Assembly (NCBI RefSeq): GCF_001541315.1
Contig: NZ_LMVK01000005.1
Location: forward strand, 62,001-126,000
Direction of reading: 5' to 3'
DNA from: Agrobacterium tumefaciens str. B6
GTDB taxonomy: Bacteria; Pseudomonadota; Alphaproteobacteria; Rhizobiales; Rhizobiaceae
DNA: 64,000 bases
Of the stretch, positions 28,074 through 36,850 are shown piece by piece. The notes under the pieces are model-generated. The model had not been told where the DNA came from, searched no databases, and saw nothing but the letters and a program-made list of their open reading frames with translations. The position numbers were made by a program, and so were the translations under genes. Numbering within the stretch: position 1 is the first letter of the stretch; each line of letters opens with the position of its first letter.

Positions 28074-28676
28074 TTACTCCGCCGCCTCGCTTTTCAGCAA
28101 GGGCTCGGCCAGCATCACGCTTTCCAGCTCGTAGGAATAGCCCTCGAGCATCGTATAGGCCTGTTCGATCGCCTCGATCTGAGCTTCGGCGTTGCGGATC
28201 GCTTCAGCGATGGACTGGCTGCGGGCGCGCAGCATGGAACTCAGCACATCGGTTTCCGGCTTGCGGCCAAGACGGTCCATATGTTTGCGAACCCGGGTGC
28301 GGTGCCGTTCCAGTTCGAGAATATGGAAACGGCTTTTCAGAATATCATCGGTCAGCTTGCGGCGCATGGCGGCCACGGGGTCGAAACTGCCGGGCTCGCG
28401 TTCGTCCAGAATGAACTCATTGACCAGCGTTTCCAGCATCAGCAGGCCCTTCAGGTCCTTGGCGTCGGCAAGCTGCGGATCATAGCCGGTATCGTCGAAC
28501 ACCTTGCGGCGCACCGGATCCTTCAGAAGCTCATAGGCGGTTTGCAGGCGCGCGAACTGCTCGGCATCGCCACCGCTGTCGGGATGGGCGGCCTTGGCCA
28601 CCTTGCGGTAAGCCGATTTGATCGCCGCCTCGTCGGCATCGCGCTCCACGCCAAGCAAAACATAGGGATCAATCAC
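28074..28676 (-). CDS. J-domain (DnaJ-like) protein
   Basis: A 200-aa protein with an N-terminal J-domain (residues 4-63): YVLLGVERDADEAAIKSAYR, AHPDSGGD with the HPD motif that stimulates Hsp70, and FARLQTAYELLKDPVRR. The remainder is helical, likely coiled coil (RFHILELERHRTRVRKHMDR). It lacks the G/F and zinc-finger domains of DnaJ. It is convergent with the DUF922 gene. Confidence 0.9.
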   Translation of the reverse strand: MIDPYVLLGVERDADEAAIKSAYRKVAKAAHPDSGGDAEQFARLQTAYELLKDPVRRKVFDDTGYDPQLADAKDLKGLLMLETLVNEFILDEREPGSFDPVAAMRRKLTDDILKSRFHILELERHRTRVRKHMDRLGRKPETDVLSSMLRARSQSIAEAIRNAEAQIEAIEQAYTMLEGYSYELESVMLAEPLLKSEAAE

Positions 28677-29071
28677 AAAAACACCTTCAAACGCAAACTG
28701 TTACCCGCACACCTGATGCCACCCTCATAAGGCCTGCGAGTGGATCATAGGCCAAATCCGCCCGGCACGGCACCCCGCCCCGGCGGTTAAACCGGCAAAG
28801 CCCACACAAAAGCCTTGCCGCAGGCGGCAGGACGACCGGCGGAAAGCCCTTGAGGCCGAATTTTGTCGGACCCAAGGCGACTATAATGACGGGCAGGACA
28901 AAATTGTGGAAAGCGGCGGCAAAACATGCCGCCCCTGCAGCACCGCATTTGCCGCAGCCGGCCCAAAACCATCCTGAAGAAAAGCGTTACCGGCGCGTTT
29001 TCAGGAGGTTATGGTGGAACCTCGCCAACGGGTGTAAGCTTGGCTTTTGGATCCTGAGGGAGGACGATCCG
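28677..29071. other. 395-bp intergenic region
   Basis: Between the minus-strand J-domain gene and the NTF2-like gene. A frame runs through the right half in phase with the NTF2-like gene but lacks a ribosome site, whereas GGGAGG sits just before the ATG at 29072. I see no RNA gene or repeat I can name here. Confidence 0.4.
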
Positions 29072-29425
29072 ATGCCGCAAACCATTACCCAGACCGTCAC
29101 GGACTACATCCATGCCATGGCCTATGCGGATGAAAGCCTGATGCGTGACGTTTTCGACCCGCGCGCCAGCATCGTCGGAACCTTCGAAGGCGAAATCGAA
29201 TGGTTATCCCTGGAGGACTTTGTTGACCACATGCGCAAAAGCGAACGTGGCCTCCCCGATCATGATCCCGCTTTCGAAATCATGGGTATCGACAAGGAGG
29301 GCGACAGCGCCTCGGTGAAGCTGACGACCCGTTTCGACGGCATGGATTTTTATGAATATTTGTCCCTGCTGGAACGCGACGGCAACTGGTCGATCGTGCA
29401 CAAGCTTTATCACGTAAAGCCATAG
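29072..29425 (+). CDS. NTF2-fold protein (lumazine-binding/SnoaL-like)
   Basis: A 117-aa single-domain protein: TDYIHAMAYADESLMRDVFD, FEGEIEWLSLEDFVDHMRKS and WSIVHKLYHVKP, the pattern of the putative lumazine-binding (Lumazine_bd_2) NTF2-like family. Ligand or substrate is unknown. The ATG follows GGGAGGACG at good spacing, which decides this start over longer in-frame ones. Confidence 0.85.
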   Translation: MPQTITQTVTDYIHAMAYADESLMRDVFDPRASIVGTFEGEIEWLSLEDFVDHMRKSERGLPDHDPAFEIMGIDKEGDSASVKLTTRFDGMDFYEYLSLLERDGNWSIVHKLYHVKP

Positions 29426-29530
29426 GGATTTTTAAAACCGCCACCCCGCTTTGTGCGCTTCTGCCCGCTCGCGTTCCACTCTCAGCGACGGGCCATAATT
29501 GCGATTCTGGTTGCTTTGCCGCTGGAAGAA

Positions 29531-30100
29531 CTAAAACAGATCGCTGTAGATCGCCGTTATCCAGAGCGCGTTAACGAAGAGCCAGACAACACCGAGCCAC
29601 ATAATTTTGCGGCTGCTATCGGTTCTCATTGCCACAACAGCAATCAGCAGGCCGCCGACTATCCTTGCCAGATACCATGGCCCGAGCTGTTCAAAGTGTT
29701 CCCTCCCCTTGATGTAGGTGTCCATCAGATCGAAGACGAACGACGCGGCAAACAAGGCAAAAAACGCATGCCGCCTGCGCACGAAAAAACTTTCCCGCTC
29801 GGACAACTCCTGAATGTGATCGGGATAAAGCAGCGTCGACATCAAAAAGAAGAGCGACGTGTAAACGAGAACGAAGATGTAAATCCAGAAATTCCAGTTA
29901 TGGATGAGCCGCAGGGCAAACTCCCACCACCAGAAGTGGACCGCTCCAAGAAGCAGGACAATCGACCAGACGATCTGCGCGTGCATGCGATCGGTTTTTT
30001 GCGGCTCCTGCAGCCTTCTGGAAAGACCAGACAACACTCTGGTGATTGCAAGGCCGAGGATGAGGCTAACCAATATCCGCAAATGACCGTATGCATCCAT
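29531..30100 (-). CDS. Multi-pass inner-membrane protein of unknown function
   Basis: A 189-aa protein with about five to six membrane segments (ILVSLILGLAITRVLSGL, IVWSIVLLLGAVHFWWW, FWIYIFVLVYTSLFFLM, ARIVGGLLIAVVAM, MWLGVVWLFVNALWITAI). I do not recognise a family. The start MDAYGHLRILVSLILG resembles other short membrane proteins annotated as hypothetical in Rhizobiales. Confidence 0.75.
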   Translation of the reverse strand: MDAYGHLRILVSLILGLAITRVLSGLSRRLQEPQKTDRMHAQIVWSIVLLLGAVHFWWWEFALRLIHNWNFWIYIFVLVYTSLFFLMSTLLYPDHIQELSERESFFVRRRHAFFALFAASFVFDLMDTYIKGREHFEQLGPWYLARIVGGLLIAVVAMRTDSSRKIMWLGVVWLFVNALWITAIYSDLF

Positions 30101-30308
30101 TGGAAGCGCCCGCTGTTGCTCAACTTATCGCTGAACAATATGCTTAAACCCGCAGGCTTTACAATCATCCTGAAAGACCAGGCAATAAAGGGGTCTGTCT
30201 CGCGCCCCAGACTAAGCGGCAATCCCGTCGCCCTGTTGGGCGAATTGTTGCCGCATCACTGGGATCGACCGACCAATCCGAGGCGCCAAGGACATATTCG
30301 GCGGGCGC

Positions 30309-30455
30309 TTACGATCCGCCGTTTTTCTTTTCGTTCTTCGCTTGATCGTGGTGCCACTTAATGGCGAAGAACATGCCCGTGCCTAACACGAGAATCTTGA
30401 GCGGAAAGACGACTATAGGGAACCAGTCTACCCAATCCCAATCCATCATTTGCAT
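30309..30455 (-). CDS. Small membrane protein
   Basis: A 48-aa frame, MQMMDWDWVDWFPIVVFPLK, then a membrane segment ILVLGTGMFFAIKW and a charged C-terminus HHDQAKNEKKNGGS. GGAAAT precedes the first ATG; ATGs at 30449 and 30446 are alternatives. Tryptophan-rich start plus one helix suggests a genuine microprotein, but no homologue is recalled. It is the last chromosomal gene before the island. Confidence 0.5.
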   Translation of the reverse strand: MQMMDWDWVDWFPIVVFPLKILVLGTGMFFAIKWHHDQAKNEKKNGGS

Positions 30456-30830
30456 ATTTCCAGGCTGTTACTTGACACTATCTGTCGTGAGGAGCGCTAC
30501 CTCAAAACTGCTGCTGCAACAACTTCATATGCGCGGTCTTTTTGACGCAGCCCCGCCGCTCCGCTTCATCTGCGGCTGTCGTATCCGCCGCGCCCGCCAA
30601 TCGAAAAACTTGCTTTCCCTGGCGAAAACCGTGCCCGCGCCCCGCTCGAAATTCTTGTCTTTCTTGCTTGGGGCGTCTTGGTGAATTCATTCGGACAGAA
30701 CTGAACGCCAAGCGGCTTCACGTCATCATGGCGCAAGGAAACGCGCTGGCGACGGAATGTAAAATGCGCCGCGCAGCAAAATGGATGATTTTGAACGACA
30801 AGATAAAACATTGATAAACAATGAGAAAAC
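30456..30830. other. Gene-free stretch before the island
   Basis: About 375 bp with no ribosome-site-supported frame. Toward attL it becomes AT-rich. Nothing further can be named. Confidence 0.4.
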
Positions 30831-30878
30831 TGGTGCCCCCGACAAGGTTCGAACTCGTGACCCCCTGATTACAAATCA
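30831..30878. repeat. attL, displaced 3' half of tRNA-Thr
   Basis: 48 bp identical to 55596-55643. It starts at the CCA end and reaches the anticodon stem (…GATTACAAATCA). The left copy is followed by AC rather than the GG needed to continue the tRNA, so this copy is not a functional tRNA. Confidence 0.93.
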
Positions 30879-31036
30879 ACCAAAATGTAAAATACAGCTT
30901 TCTCGAGCAATGATTTGAAAATCAAAAATAAACGCCATCGCATTGAAACGCCTCAGAAATGTTAACATTTTATCGGTTTGTCAAACCAATTGAGAGGACC
31001 TCCGAGGCTACCTGTCCCACTCTTGCACAAGAAACC

Positions 31037-31080
31037 CGGTGGCCCCAGGGTGGCCCCAATCAGAGTTGGTGGCCCTAAAA
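31037..31080 (+). repeat. TGGCCC repeats at the left island end
   Basis: GGTGGCCCCAGGGTGGCCCC followed by TTGGTGGCCCTAAAA: three TGGCCC units in direct orientation, 16 bp before the integrase start. The same composite motif is found at the right end (55516-55540). Likely arm-type binding sites of the integrase, or an operator for it. Confidence 0.6.
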
Positions 31081-31095
31081 TATCAGGAGGTCTAG

Positions 31096-32670
31096 GTGGC
31101 CGAATACATAGATAAGAAAACCATTGATAGGGCGCGGTCTGCCGCGCAGTCTCGCACCGCAGCCGTGTTCCGAGACAGCGACGTCGCCGGCTTATGCATC
31201 CAAGTGAAAAACGGAAGTGCCCATTGGTGGGTCATGACCAAGAACAACAAGATTTCCTTCGCGCCGCTGGACGGGTTCAGAGTCGATCAGATGCCCCTCG
31301 TTCGGGAAATAGCCGCGAAGATAAAGGCGAGCTGGAAAGCTGGTCGGAAAAACAATGACATTAAAATCATGGTTTCCGCTCTTTTATCGCAGCCTACCAC
31401 TACACCATCCGTCGAAGCTGCGGAGAATGTTGCGGCCGTGAAAATCGACGGCGCGTGGACGTGGGAGGTTCTTCGGGACGAATATCTCGCGTGGGCGAAG
31501 ATATACAAGAGCGATGCAATGTATGCGACTTATCGCTCAGCGCTTGGAGCTGCGAAAAACAGTAAACTGACCTCCGATTTCAAACACATCGCAGGCAAGC
31601 CGATCGCGAATCTCACACAACTCGATATCCTGACCGTTCGGCAGAACATTCTCGAGCGCGGCGGGATGGTCAACGGCATTCCCAAGGACAATGTGCGAGC
31701 GGCTGAGCAAACGGAAAACGGGCTCAAGGCAGCCTTCAAGTTCGCAATGGACCCGCGACGCGTTACCGGGTTGAAAATGAATCCAACCATCGGACTGCCG
31801 GCCGTCGACCAACCGGATTTGAAGAAGCGCGATATTGTGAACGCAGACGATATTTTCGACCGTCCGTATATGTCTCTTAAACAGCTACACGATTTCCTCT
31901 TCTGGTTGGAAGACAAAGAGTTTTCTCACGAAGCAAAACGAGCTGTCACGCTTCAAGCATTGACGGGGCAACGAATAGAAACCGTCACGACGACGTTTCA
32001 TAATCAGATGGCAAGGACGTACGGCTCCGTGTTGTTCGATTACGTTTGGTATTTGGGACCAGACAAGAATAAGCTCTATCGTCCGCTCCCCCTGCCGTCT
32101 TGGGCGGCATGGGCAGGACATACCGCTTTGATGCGATACCGGGAGCGATCCCCCGATAAAGACGCTAATAACTTCCTCTTCCCGCAATTGAAGAAGCGCT
32201 ACGCCCACATACCTGGTAACGGACATATATCGAACAAGCTTATCAATGACATTTTTCAGGCTGCGCGAAAGCCTGGGGGACCCTTAGAAGGAACCGCCTT
32301 CGCCAGTCACGACTTGCGGCGAGCGTTCGTCAGCCACGTCGGAAAGAAGGGCCGCAAACTCGGATTCCCGTATGACGATATCGTAAGCGAGGTTGCAAAG
32401 GTCACGCATAAGGGCGAAGGCAAGATCAGCGTCATCCAGAAATTCTATGATCTGGACACCGATTCATCCCTGAAACTGAAGATGCTTCAGCTCTGGCAAG
32501 ACATGATCCTCGGAGCGTACGGAGAAGCCAAGCGCCCGGATGATCGCTGGTTCGAACTGGATGAACCCGAGGTGCCGTTAACTCGTGAAAAATGGCTCCA
32601 AATGCAGGAACAAACGGAAGACGATTTCCAGGAGTTCGGCGTCTTTGGGGAGTACACCGAACCCGATTAG
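31096..32670 (+). CDS. int: Tyrosine site-specific integrase
   Basis: A 524-aa integrase starting with GTG after a perfect AGGAGG (31084-31089). The N-terminal ~130 residues form an arm-binding-like domain (FRDSDVAGLCIQVKNGSAHW), followed by a SAM-like core-binding domain and a catalytic domain with the tetrad: Arg ~293 in LTGQRIETV, HDLRR (His 405, Arg 408) and Tyr ~451 in IQKFYD. It would cut and rejoin the 48-bp att sites in tRNA-Thr. The gene is next to attL, as usual for tRNA-targeting islands. Confidence 0.93.
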   Translation: MAEYIDKKTIDRARSAAQSRTAAVFRDSDVAGLCIQVKNGSAHWWVMTKNNKISFAPLDGFRVDQMPLVREIAAKIKASWKAGRKNNDIKIMVSALLSQPTTTPSVEAAENVAAVKIDGAWTWEVLRDEYLAWAKIYKSDAMYATYRSALGAAKNSKLTSDFKHIAGKPIANLTQLDILTVRQNILERGGMVNGIPKDNVRAAEQTENGLKAAFKFAMDPRRVTGLKMNPTIGLPAVDQPDLKKRDIVNADDIFDRPYMSLKQLHDFLFWLEDKEFSHEAKRAVTLQALTGQRIETVTTTFHNQMARTYGSVLFDYVWYLGPDKNKLYRPLPLPSWAAWAGHTALMRYRERSPDKDANNFLFPQLKKRYAHIPGNGHISNKLINDIFQAARKPGGPLEGTAFASHDLRRAFVSHVGKKGRKLGFPYDDIVSEVAKVTHKGEGKISVIQKFYDLDTDSSLKLKMLQLWQDMILGAYGEAKRPDDRWFELDEPEVPLTREKWLQMQEQTEDDFQEFGVFGEYTEPD

Positions 32671-33046
32671 GCTATAGCACGAGTCTCCATTCGAAGAGAC
32701 ATCGCCAAGGACAACCGCACATTATACTTCGACATCGGCGAATACAATTCTTGGCATATGAAAGCTCTTCTGAACGTAATGCCAAAGCGCCAAGCGCATT
32801 CGAAGATACTAAATTACTTCATCCCTATCCTAATCAATAGTTGTACGGAACCCATTCAACGGGCTGAACATCAGACTCGAAAGTCGGTGGGATGACCGTC
32901 TTTCGCCTACGCACACCGAGCTACAAGCGATCTTCAAGGCCCCGGAAAAACAGGCCACATGAGGCAGATTCATACGCCGGCGAGCTCGAAGTGCCGAGCA
33001 TCAGCGGGATGCTCGGTTCAACTAAAGGGTCTACAAGTCAAGCCAG
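32671..33046. other. Gap between integrase and ATPase gene
   Basis: 376 bp between the convergent integrase and ATPase-HEPN genes. No frame with a ribosome site, no strong hairpin with a T-run. I see nothing definite; an excisionase gene was looked for and not found. Confidence 0.4.
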
Positions 33047-35041
33047 TTAGGATGCTAGGAAGCCTGTGGTTCGCAAATCGTCTTCGATTTTCGCGAATGC
33101 TAGCCGCGCCTGTTCAAACTGCTCTACAGTGATAGAGCCCGAATGCGCCTCTTCAGTTCGAACTTTTCGAATTGCTTCCATATAGAATTCAAAATCGTTC
33201 TTACCGATGGTGAACATTTTTTCGAACAGGGGCCATTTGGCTAAAATTATTTTTGATAGGTCGCTCAAATTGAGGTCGATGGAGTTAGGTTGTAGGGCAG
33301 CCGAGAAGCCGCGCTCTGTAAGTCTCTTCAAGCTTACGCCAGTCACAATTGCAGTTGCTTCTTTCTGGGCTTTGGCTCCAAAGTTGGCCATGAAAATCGC
33401 GAGAATTACCCGTCGCATGGCTGGCTCGATCAGCGATCTCCGGGCCGCGACTTCGACTTGTCGTTCTTGGTTGGTTTTTACTGGTCTCGTGAATTTAGAC
33501 TTCTTTTGGAGATGCTCGCGTACTGACTCAATTCGGAAGTAATAACCATCAGCACCTTTTGCAATCAGGCCGTAGCCGATCAAGTGGCTTGTCAGTGTTA
33601 TATCACTCGCGAATGAGTTAAATAGCTCAAGGTCGTTATTCGCTAGAGCGGTTAGCATAATGTATTCGTCTGGAAAGTCTCTAACGATAACATCGAGTAT
33701 CATATCCGTATAATTCGCATAATTTACGTCGAACTCTGACTTTGATTTTACATACAAAGATTTATCTACGTTGTGAGGCCGATTTGTTGGTGTATTTTTA
33801 TTTATTATCGAGCATACGTGCCTAACTAGGTACGGATGTCCCCCAAGATCATCGTGAAGCCGGGAATAAACAAGGTCATCAAATTTCAGACCCATATAGA
33901 GACCGAGTTTTCTGACCATTTCTGATGTTTGTTGGAAATCAAAGCTAGGAATATATTCTACTGGAACGCTGTTAAATATTGGATTGTCATGACCTTGTAT
34001 GAATGGAGTCTCGATAGACTGCGGATTTGTCCCAATCAATACGAATGAGAAAACCCCTGTGTGGCGTTGGAACGCAGACCTTATTGCTTGCCAAAAAAGT
34101 ATGAAATCGGTTCCATTGGCCCAATGCGAAGACGACCCTGTTTTTGGTGAGATTCGTTCTATTTCATCGAATGCGATGAGAATTGGGCTTCTCTTTAGTG
34201 CCGAGTATATCGATTTTACGTCATAGAAAAACTGATCCGCCGCATTTGTCGCGGTATACTTATCTACTTCTACGAGGTTTTTCTTTAATCCATACTTGGT
34301 TAGGGTTTGTTGCAATATGTACGGGAGAAGTTCATGCCATCTACGTTGATGCACTGATGGGCTTTGGCAGTCGACCGGAACGAATGACACCCCGTTTATT
34401 TTGCTCGCACGTTCCAACCCAAAAACGATTGAAGTTTTTCCGCTTCTCCGCAATCCGAATAGTGCAGAGTTTTCGTTCGAGCGGTGGCGCGACAATATGT
34501 TGTTTATTAGGTCTGATCGACCAAAAAAGTATGTGTCACGCTTGAGCGGACTCTCGAATGCGAAGAGGTCGCGAGAGAAAAAGTGGTGCCGAAATCTATT
34601 TAATATAAGTGACGGGTCTCTGTCATTGATAAGTTCGTCATAAGTAAATGGAACAATTACGGGAAGCTCTGGGTCGTTCTTTAGGACGTCGGTAATTCTC
34701 TCGACGATTTTACGGTCCCTGCTGATGAGAACGCGGCAGATGGGGTCAGTTCTGAGCTGATTAAACCGGCTCGCTGCTGCCTCGAACGCATCGATGGTGC
34801 GCACCTCGAATTCATCGTAATTGCTAAACACTGCAATTATTTCCCGCTCTAAATTGAACATTTTAGCGGATGGGTCGCAAGGTTTGCCTAGAAAGGCGCG
34901 ATATGTGCTCGTTTCAGACAGATGCAGCGGTTTTATGGGTGTGGTGACAAACCATTCAGTAGCGAAGCGCTTGATAATGTGCTGCTCTTCCCCGCTATAA
35001 GTGTCGAAATCAAAATTGGGATGTACGCCTGGTGTAGCCAT
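33047..35041 (-). CDS. AAA/STAND-like ATPase with C-terminal HEPN-like domain (candidate defence effector)
   Basis: A 664-aa protein. Residues 1-160 form an unrecognised N-terminal domain with a possible nucleotide or Rossmann-like element (CRVLISRDRKIVERITDVL). FSRDLFAFESPLKRDTYFFG leads into the P-loop FGLRRSGKTS (196-204) and Walker B ILIAFDEIE (287-295). A winged-helix-like region follows (about 460-520). The C-terminus (about 545-664) is helical and ends with KVRTEEAHSG: R628-x4-H633, the catalytic motif of HEPN ribonucleases (Swt1-like). This pairing of sensor ATPase and RNase is typical of abortive-infection proteins. The gene is visibly more AT-rich than its neighbours. The HEPN call rests on one motif and fold position. 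Confidence 0.7.
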   Translation of the reverse strand: MATPGVHPNFDFDTYSGEEQHIIKRFATEWFVTTPIKPLHLSETSTYRAFLGKPCDPSAKMFNLEREIIAVFSNYDEFEVRTIDAFEAAASRFNQLRTDPICRVLISRDRKIVERITDVLKNDPELPVIVPFTYDELINDRDPSLILNRFRHHFFSRDLFAFESPLKRDTYFFGRSDLINNILSRHRSNENSALFGLRRSGKTSIVFGLERASKINGVSFVPVDCQSPSVHQRRWHELLPYILQQTLTKYGLKKNLVEVDKYTATNAADQFFYDVKSIYSALKRSPILIAFDEIERISPKTGSSSHWANGTDFILFWQAIRSAFQRHTGVFSFVLIGTNPQSIETPFIQGHDNPIFNSVPVEYIPSFDFQQTSEMVRKLGLYMGLKFDDLVYSRLHDDLGGHPYLVRHVCSIINKNTPTNRPHNVDKSLYVKSKSEFDVNYANYTDMILDVIVRDFPDEYIMLTALANNDLELFNSFASDITLTSHLIGYGLIAKGADGYYFRIESVREHLQKKSKFTRPVKTNQERQVEVAARRSLIEPAMRRVILAIFMANFGAKAQKEATAIVTGVSLKRLTERGFSAALQPNSIDLNLSDLSKIILAKWPLFEKMFTIGKNDFEFYMEAIRKVRTEEAHSGSITVEQFEQARLAFAKIEDDLRTTGFLAS

Positions 35042-35329
35042 GTCGCTGTCTATCTAAGAAAGGGTTAGAAATAATGGTGGTGTCTTCTTCATCATAGTCG
35101 CGATAAAAAATCGATAACAATCAGGGGCTGTGGTCGCTAACAGGAATTTTTAATGCCGTTGACCTGCCCGATCGTTATCGAAGTCATACTAGATTTAAGC
35201 CGTCCGGCCCTCGGAGAGCCGATGTCATGAGCTTGCGAATGACTGTAGTCGGTCACTACAGTTGTACTTTTTGGCTTTCCGCCGGCGAAGTTCAGGGGCA
35301 CTCTCGGGTTATTCCTTTGAGTACCTAAG
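35042..35329. other. Divergent regulatory/transfer region
   Basis: 288 bp between the ATPase-HEPN gene and the mobilization operon. It holds the inverted repeat at 35242-35262 and must contain promoters for both directions. No gene is supported. Confidence 0.5.
35242..35262. promoter_or_regulatory. Perfect inverted repeat, candidate oriT or operator
   Basis: ACTGTAGT (35242-35249), five bases CGGTC, ACTACAGT (35255-35262). It lies 67 bp before the first gene of the relaxase operon. MobV plasmids such as pMV158 have an oriT hairpin of this size just upstream of mob, with the nick next to the stem. An operator for an island regulator is the alternative. Confidence 0.5.
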
Positions 35330-35689
35330 ATGCCGCGTCCTCCTCTTTACTTCACCCTCGTTCGCCTTGCAGACGGCGATCTGGCATCCCCCACTGTCAT
35401 CCGCAAGCCGACAGAGTTTTTCGCGCAGTTGCGATCTTATGGTTTTACCGAACATTCAGGGGCCGCGTCACCGAAACTAGCGGAAATGCAAACGGGCGCT
35501 TTTCTGGATACCGTCGCTGGTGTTTTCAGCGTATCTCGCGATCGACCGTTCACATACATTATCCCAGAGGGAATGCCCCGCGCCGAGTGGCTGGCGGCTA
35601 TGGAGGAGAAGGCTCACGATCCGCGTTTTTTTCTCCGGGAGCGTGACGGCGAGTTTTCTTATTGCACGATCATACCTCGTCTCAAGTGA
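35330..35689 (+). CDS. Small protein heading the mobilization operon
   Basis: A 119-aa protein of unknown family: LYFTLVRLADGDLASPTVIR, FFAQLRSYGFTEHSGA and YIIPEGMPRAEWLAAMEEK. No signal peptide or membrane segment. It ends 9 bp before the relaxase ATG, so it is probably a relaxosome accessory or regulator. Start chosen at the ATG whose frame covers the conserved-looking N-terminus; the ribosome site is weak. Confidence 0.65.
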   Translation: MPRPPLYFTLVRLADGDLASPTVIRKPTEFFAQLRSYGFTEHSGAASPKLAEMQTGAFLDTVAGVFSVSRDRPFTYIIPEGMPRAEWLAAMEEKAHDPRFFLRERDGEFSYCTIIPRLK

Positions 35690-35698
35690 CGTGCGATC

Positions 35699-36850
35699 AT
35701 GGCGTACCAGTTCGTCCACCTCGAATCGTGGTCGCGTAAACCCGACGCCAAGGGCAGGTCTACGGATTTTATCTTCGACGAAGCGTCCCGCAAACCCATC
35801 GCGTCCGTCCACGTCACCGATCCCAAACACCCGACGGTGATTTACGGCCTCGGCATCGATGAAGTCCGCCAGATGCACGATACGGCAGCGGCGGCGGCAA
35901 TGACGCCTGGTGCGCGGGGCAAGCTTCGGAAACTCGATTCCAAACAGAAGACCCTGCACACGGTCGTCGCCTCGCATCCTTATACCGTCGAGGAAGTCCG
36001 CGCCGATCCAACAAAGGCGGCGGAAGTACGGGACTGGGAGCGGAGGACGATTGCATGGTTGCGGAAGCAATATGGTCCCGCATTGAAATCGGTCCTCCGC
36101 CACACCGACGAAAAGCAATGGCATGTGCATGCCTACGTGCTGCCGACGAATGATCCACAGATGCGGGCGGGCATCTATCATCCCGGCGCTGTTGCCAAAA
36201 AGGCAGTGAAGGCGGGCGGCAGACGAGACGGCGAGGATGGCAAGGCGCTCAACAAGCGCGCGGACGTCGCTTACAAGGCCGCAATGCGGGACTGGCAGGA
36301 TTCATACCACGAAACCGTCGCCGTCCCATGTGGACTGACGCGTCTAGGCCCCGCACGCCGCCGTCTTACAAGGGAAGAGTGGAAAGCCGAGCAAGCCCAA
36401 GCACGGGCGCTCCAGAATGCCCTTGACTGGGCGGAAGCCGTGAAACGGCAGGGGCAAGACTACATCAATCGCACCAAGGCGGAGGCGACCGCCGCCAAGG
36501 CAGAATTGGCACAGATCAGGGCATCCACTGAGCGTCTGACCGGGATCGGCGGCGCTGTCCGTGCCGTCGTGGACGGTATTCAGGACTCCCGAATCCGCGA
36601 CCAAATCCGCAAGGAGTTTGCCCGCGATCTTGCAGCCGCAAAGGCTGCGGTGGAAAAAGCGCAAACGGAGACCGCGAAAGCAAAAACCTCCCAGCGTAAT
36701 GCCGAGAAGCAGGCTGCCGAGCAACGTCACGCTTTCCGTCAACAGCGGGAACGGCTTGTGGCCGCGCAGCAGGAAATCCGGGCGTTGTCGCAGGCGCTTG
36801 CCGCCGCGCTGGAGGAACCAGCACCGACACCGGGAGCGCCAGCACCATGA
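35699..36850 (+). CDS. MobV/Pre-like relaxase
   Basis: A 383-aa protein. LRHTDEKQWHVHAYVLP (His135, His142, His144) matches relaxase motif III (HxDE..PHxHxxxxP), which holds the metal in MobV/Pre enzymes. An acidic/basic N-terminal domain of ~215 residues precedes a long Ala/Gln/Lys-rich coiled coil (about 225-370) of the kind that ends many relaxases. It would nick oriT and pilot the strand into a conjugation channel. The nicking residue (His or Tyr in motif I) is not certain; SRKPDAKGR and KTLHTVVASHP are candidate regions. It overlaps the next gene by 4 bases. Confidence 0.75.
   Translation: MAYQFVHLESWSRKPDAKGRSTDFIFDEASRKPIASVHVTDPKHPTVIYGLGIDEVRQMHDTAAAAAMTPGARGKLRKLDSKQKTLHTVVASHPYTVEEVRADPTKAAEVRDWERRTIAWLRKQYGPALKSVLRHTDEKQWHVHAYVLPTNDPQMRAGIYHPGAVAKKAVKAGGRRDGEDGKALNKRADVAYKAAMRDWQDSYHETVAVPCGLTRLGPARRRLTREEWKAEQAQARALQNALDWAEAVKRQGQDYINRTKAEATAAKAELAQIRASTERLTGIGGAVRAVVDGIQDSRIRDQIRKEFARDLAAAKAAVEKAQTETAKAKTSQRNAEKQAAEQRHAFRQQRERLVAAQQEIRALSQALAAALEEPAPTPGAPAP

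Noticed and set aside
29453-30361. 302-aa plus-strand open frame
   Set aside because: Antisense to a clear multi-pass membrane protein and without a recognisable domain.
30831-30878. Second tRNA-Thr gene at the left end
   Set aside because: Only the 3' half is present; the 5' half and D-arm are missing.
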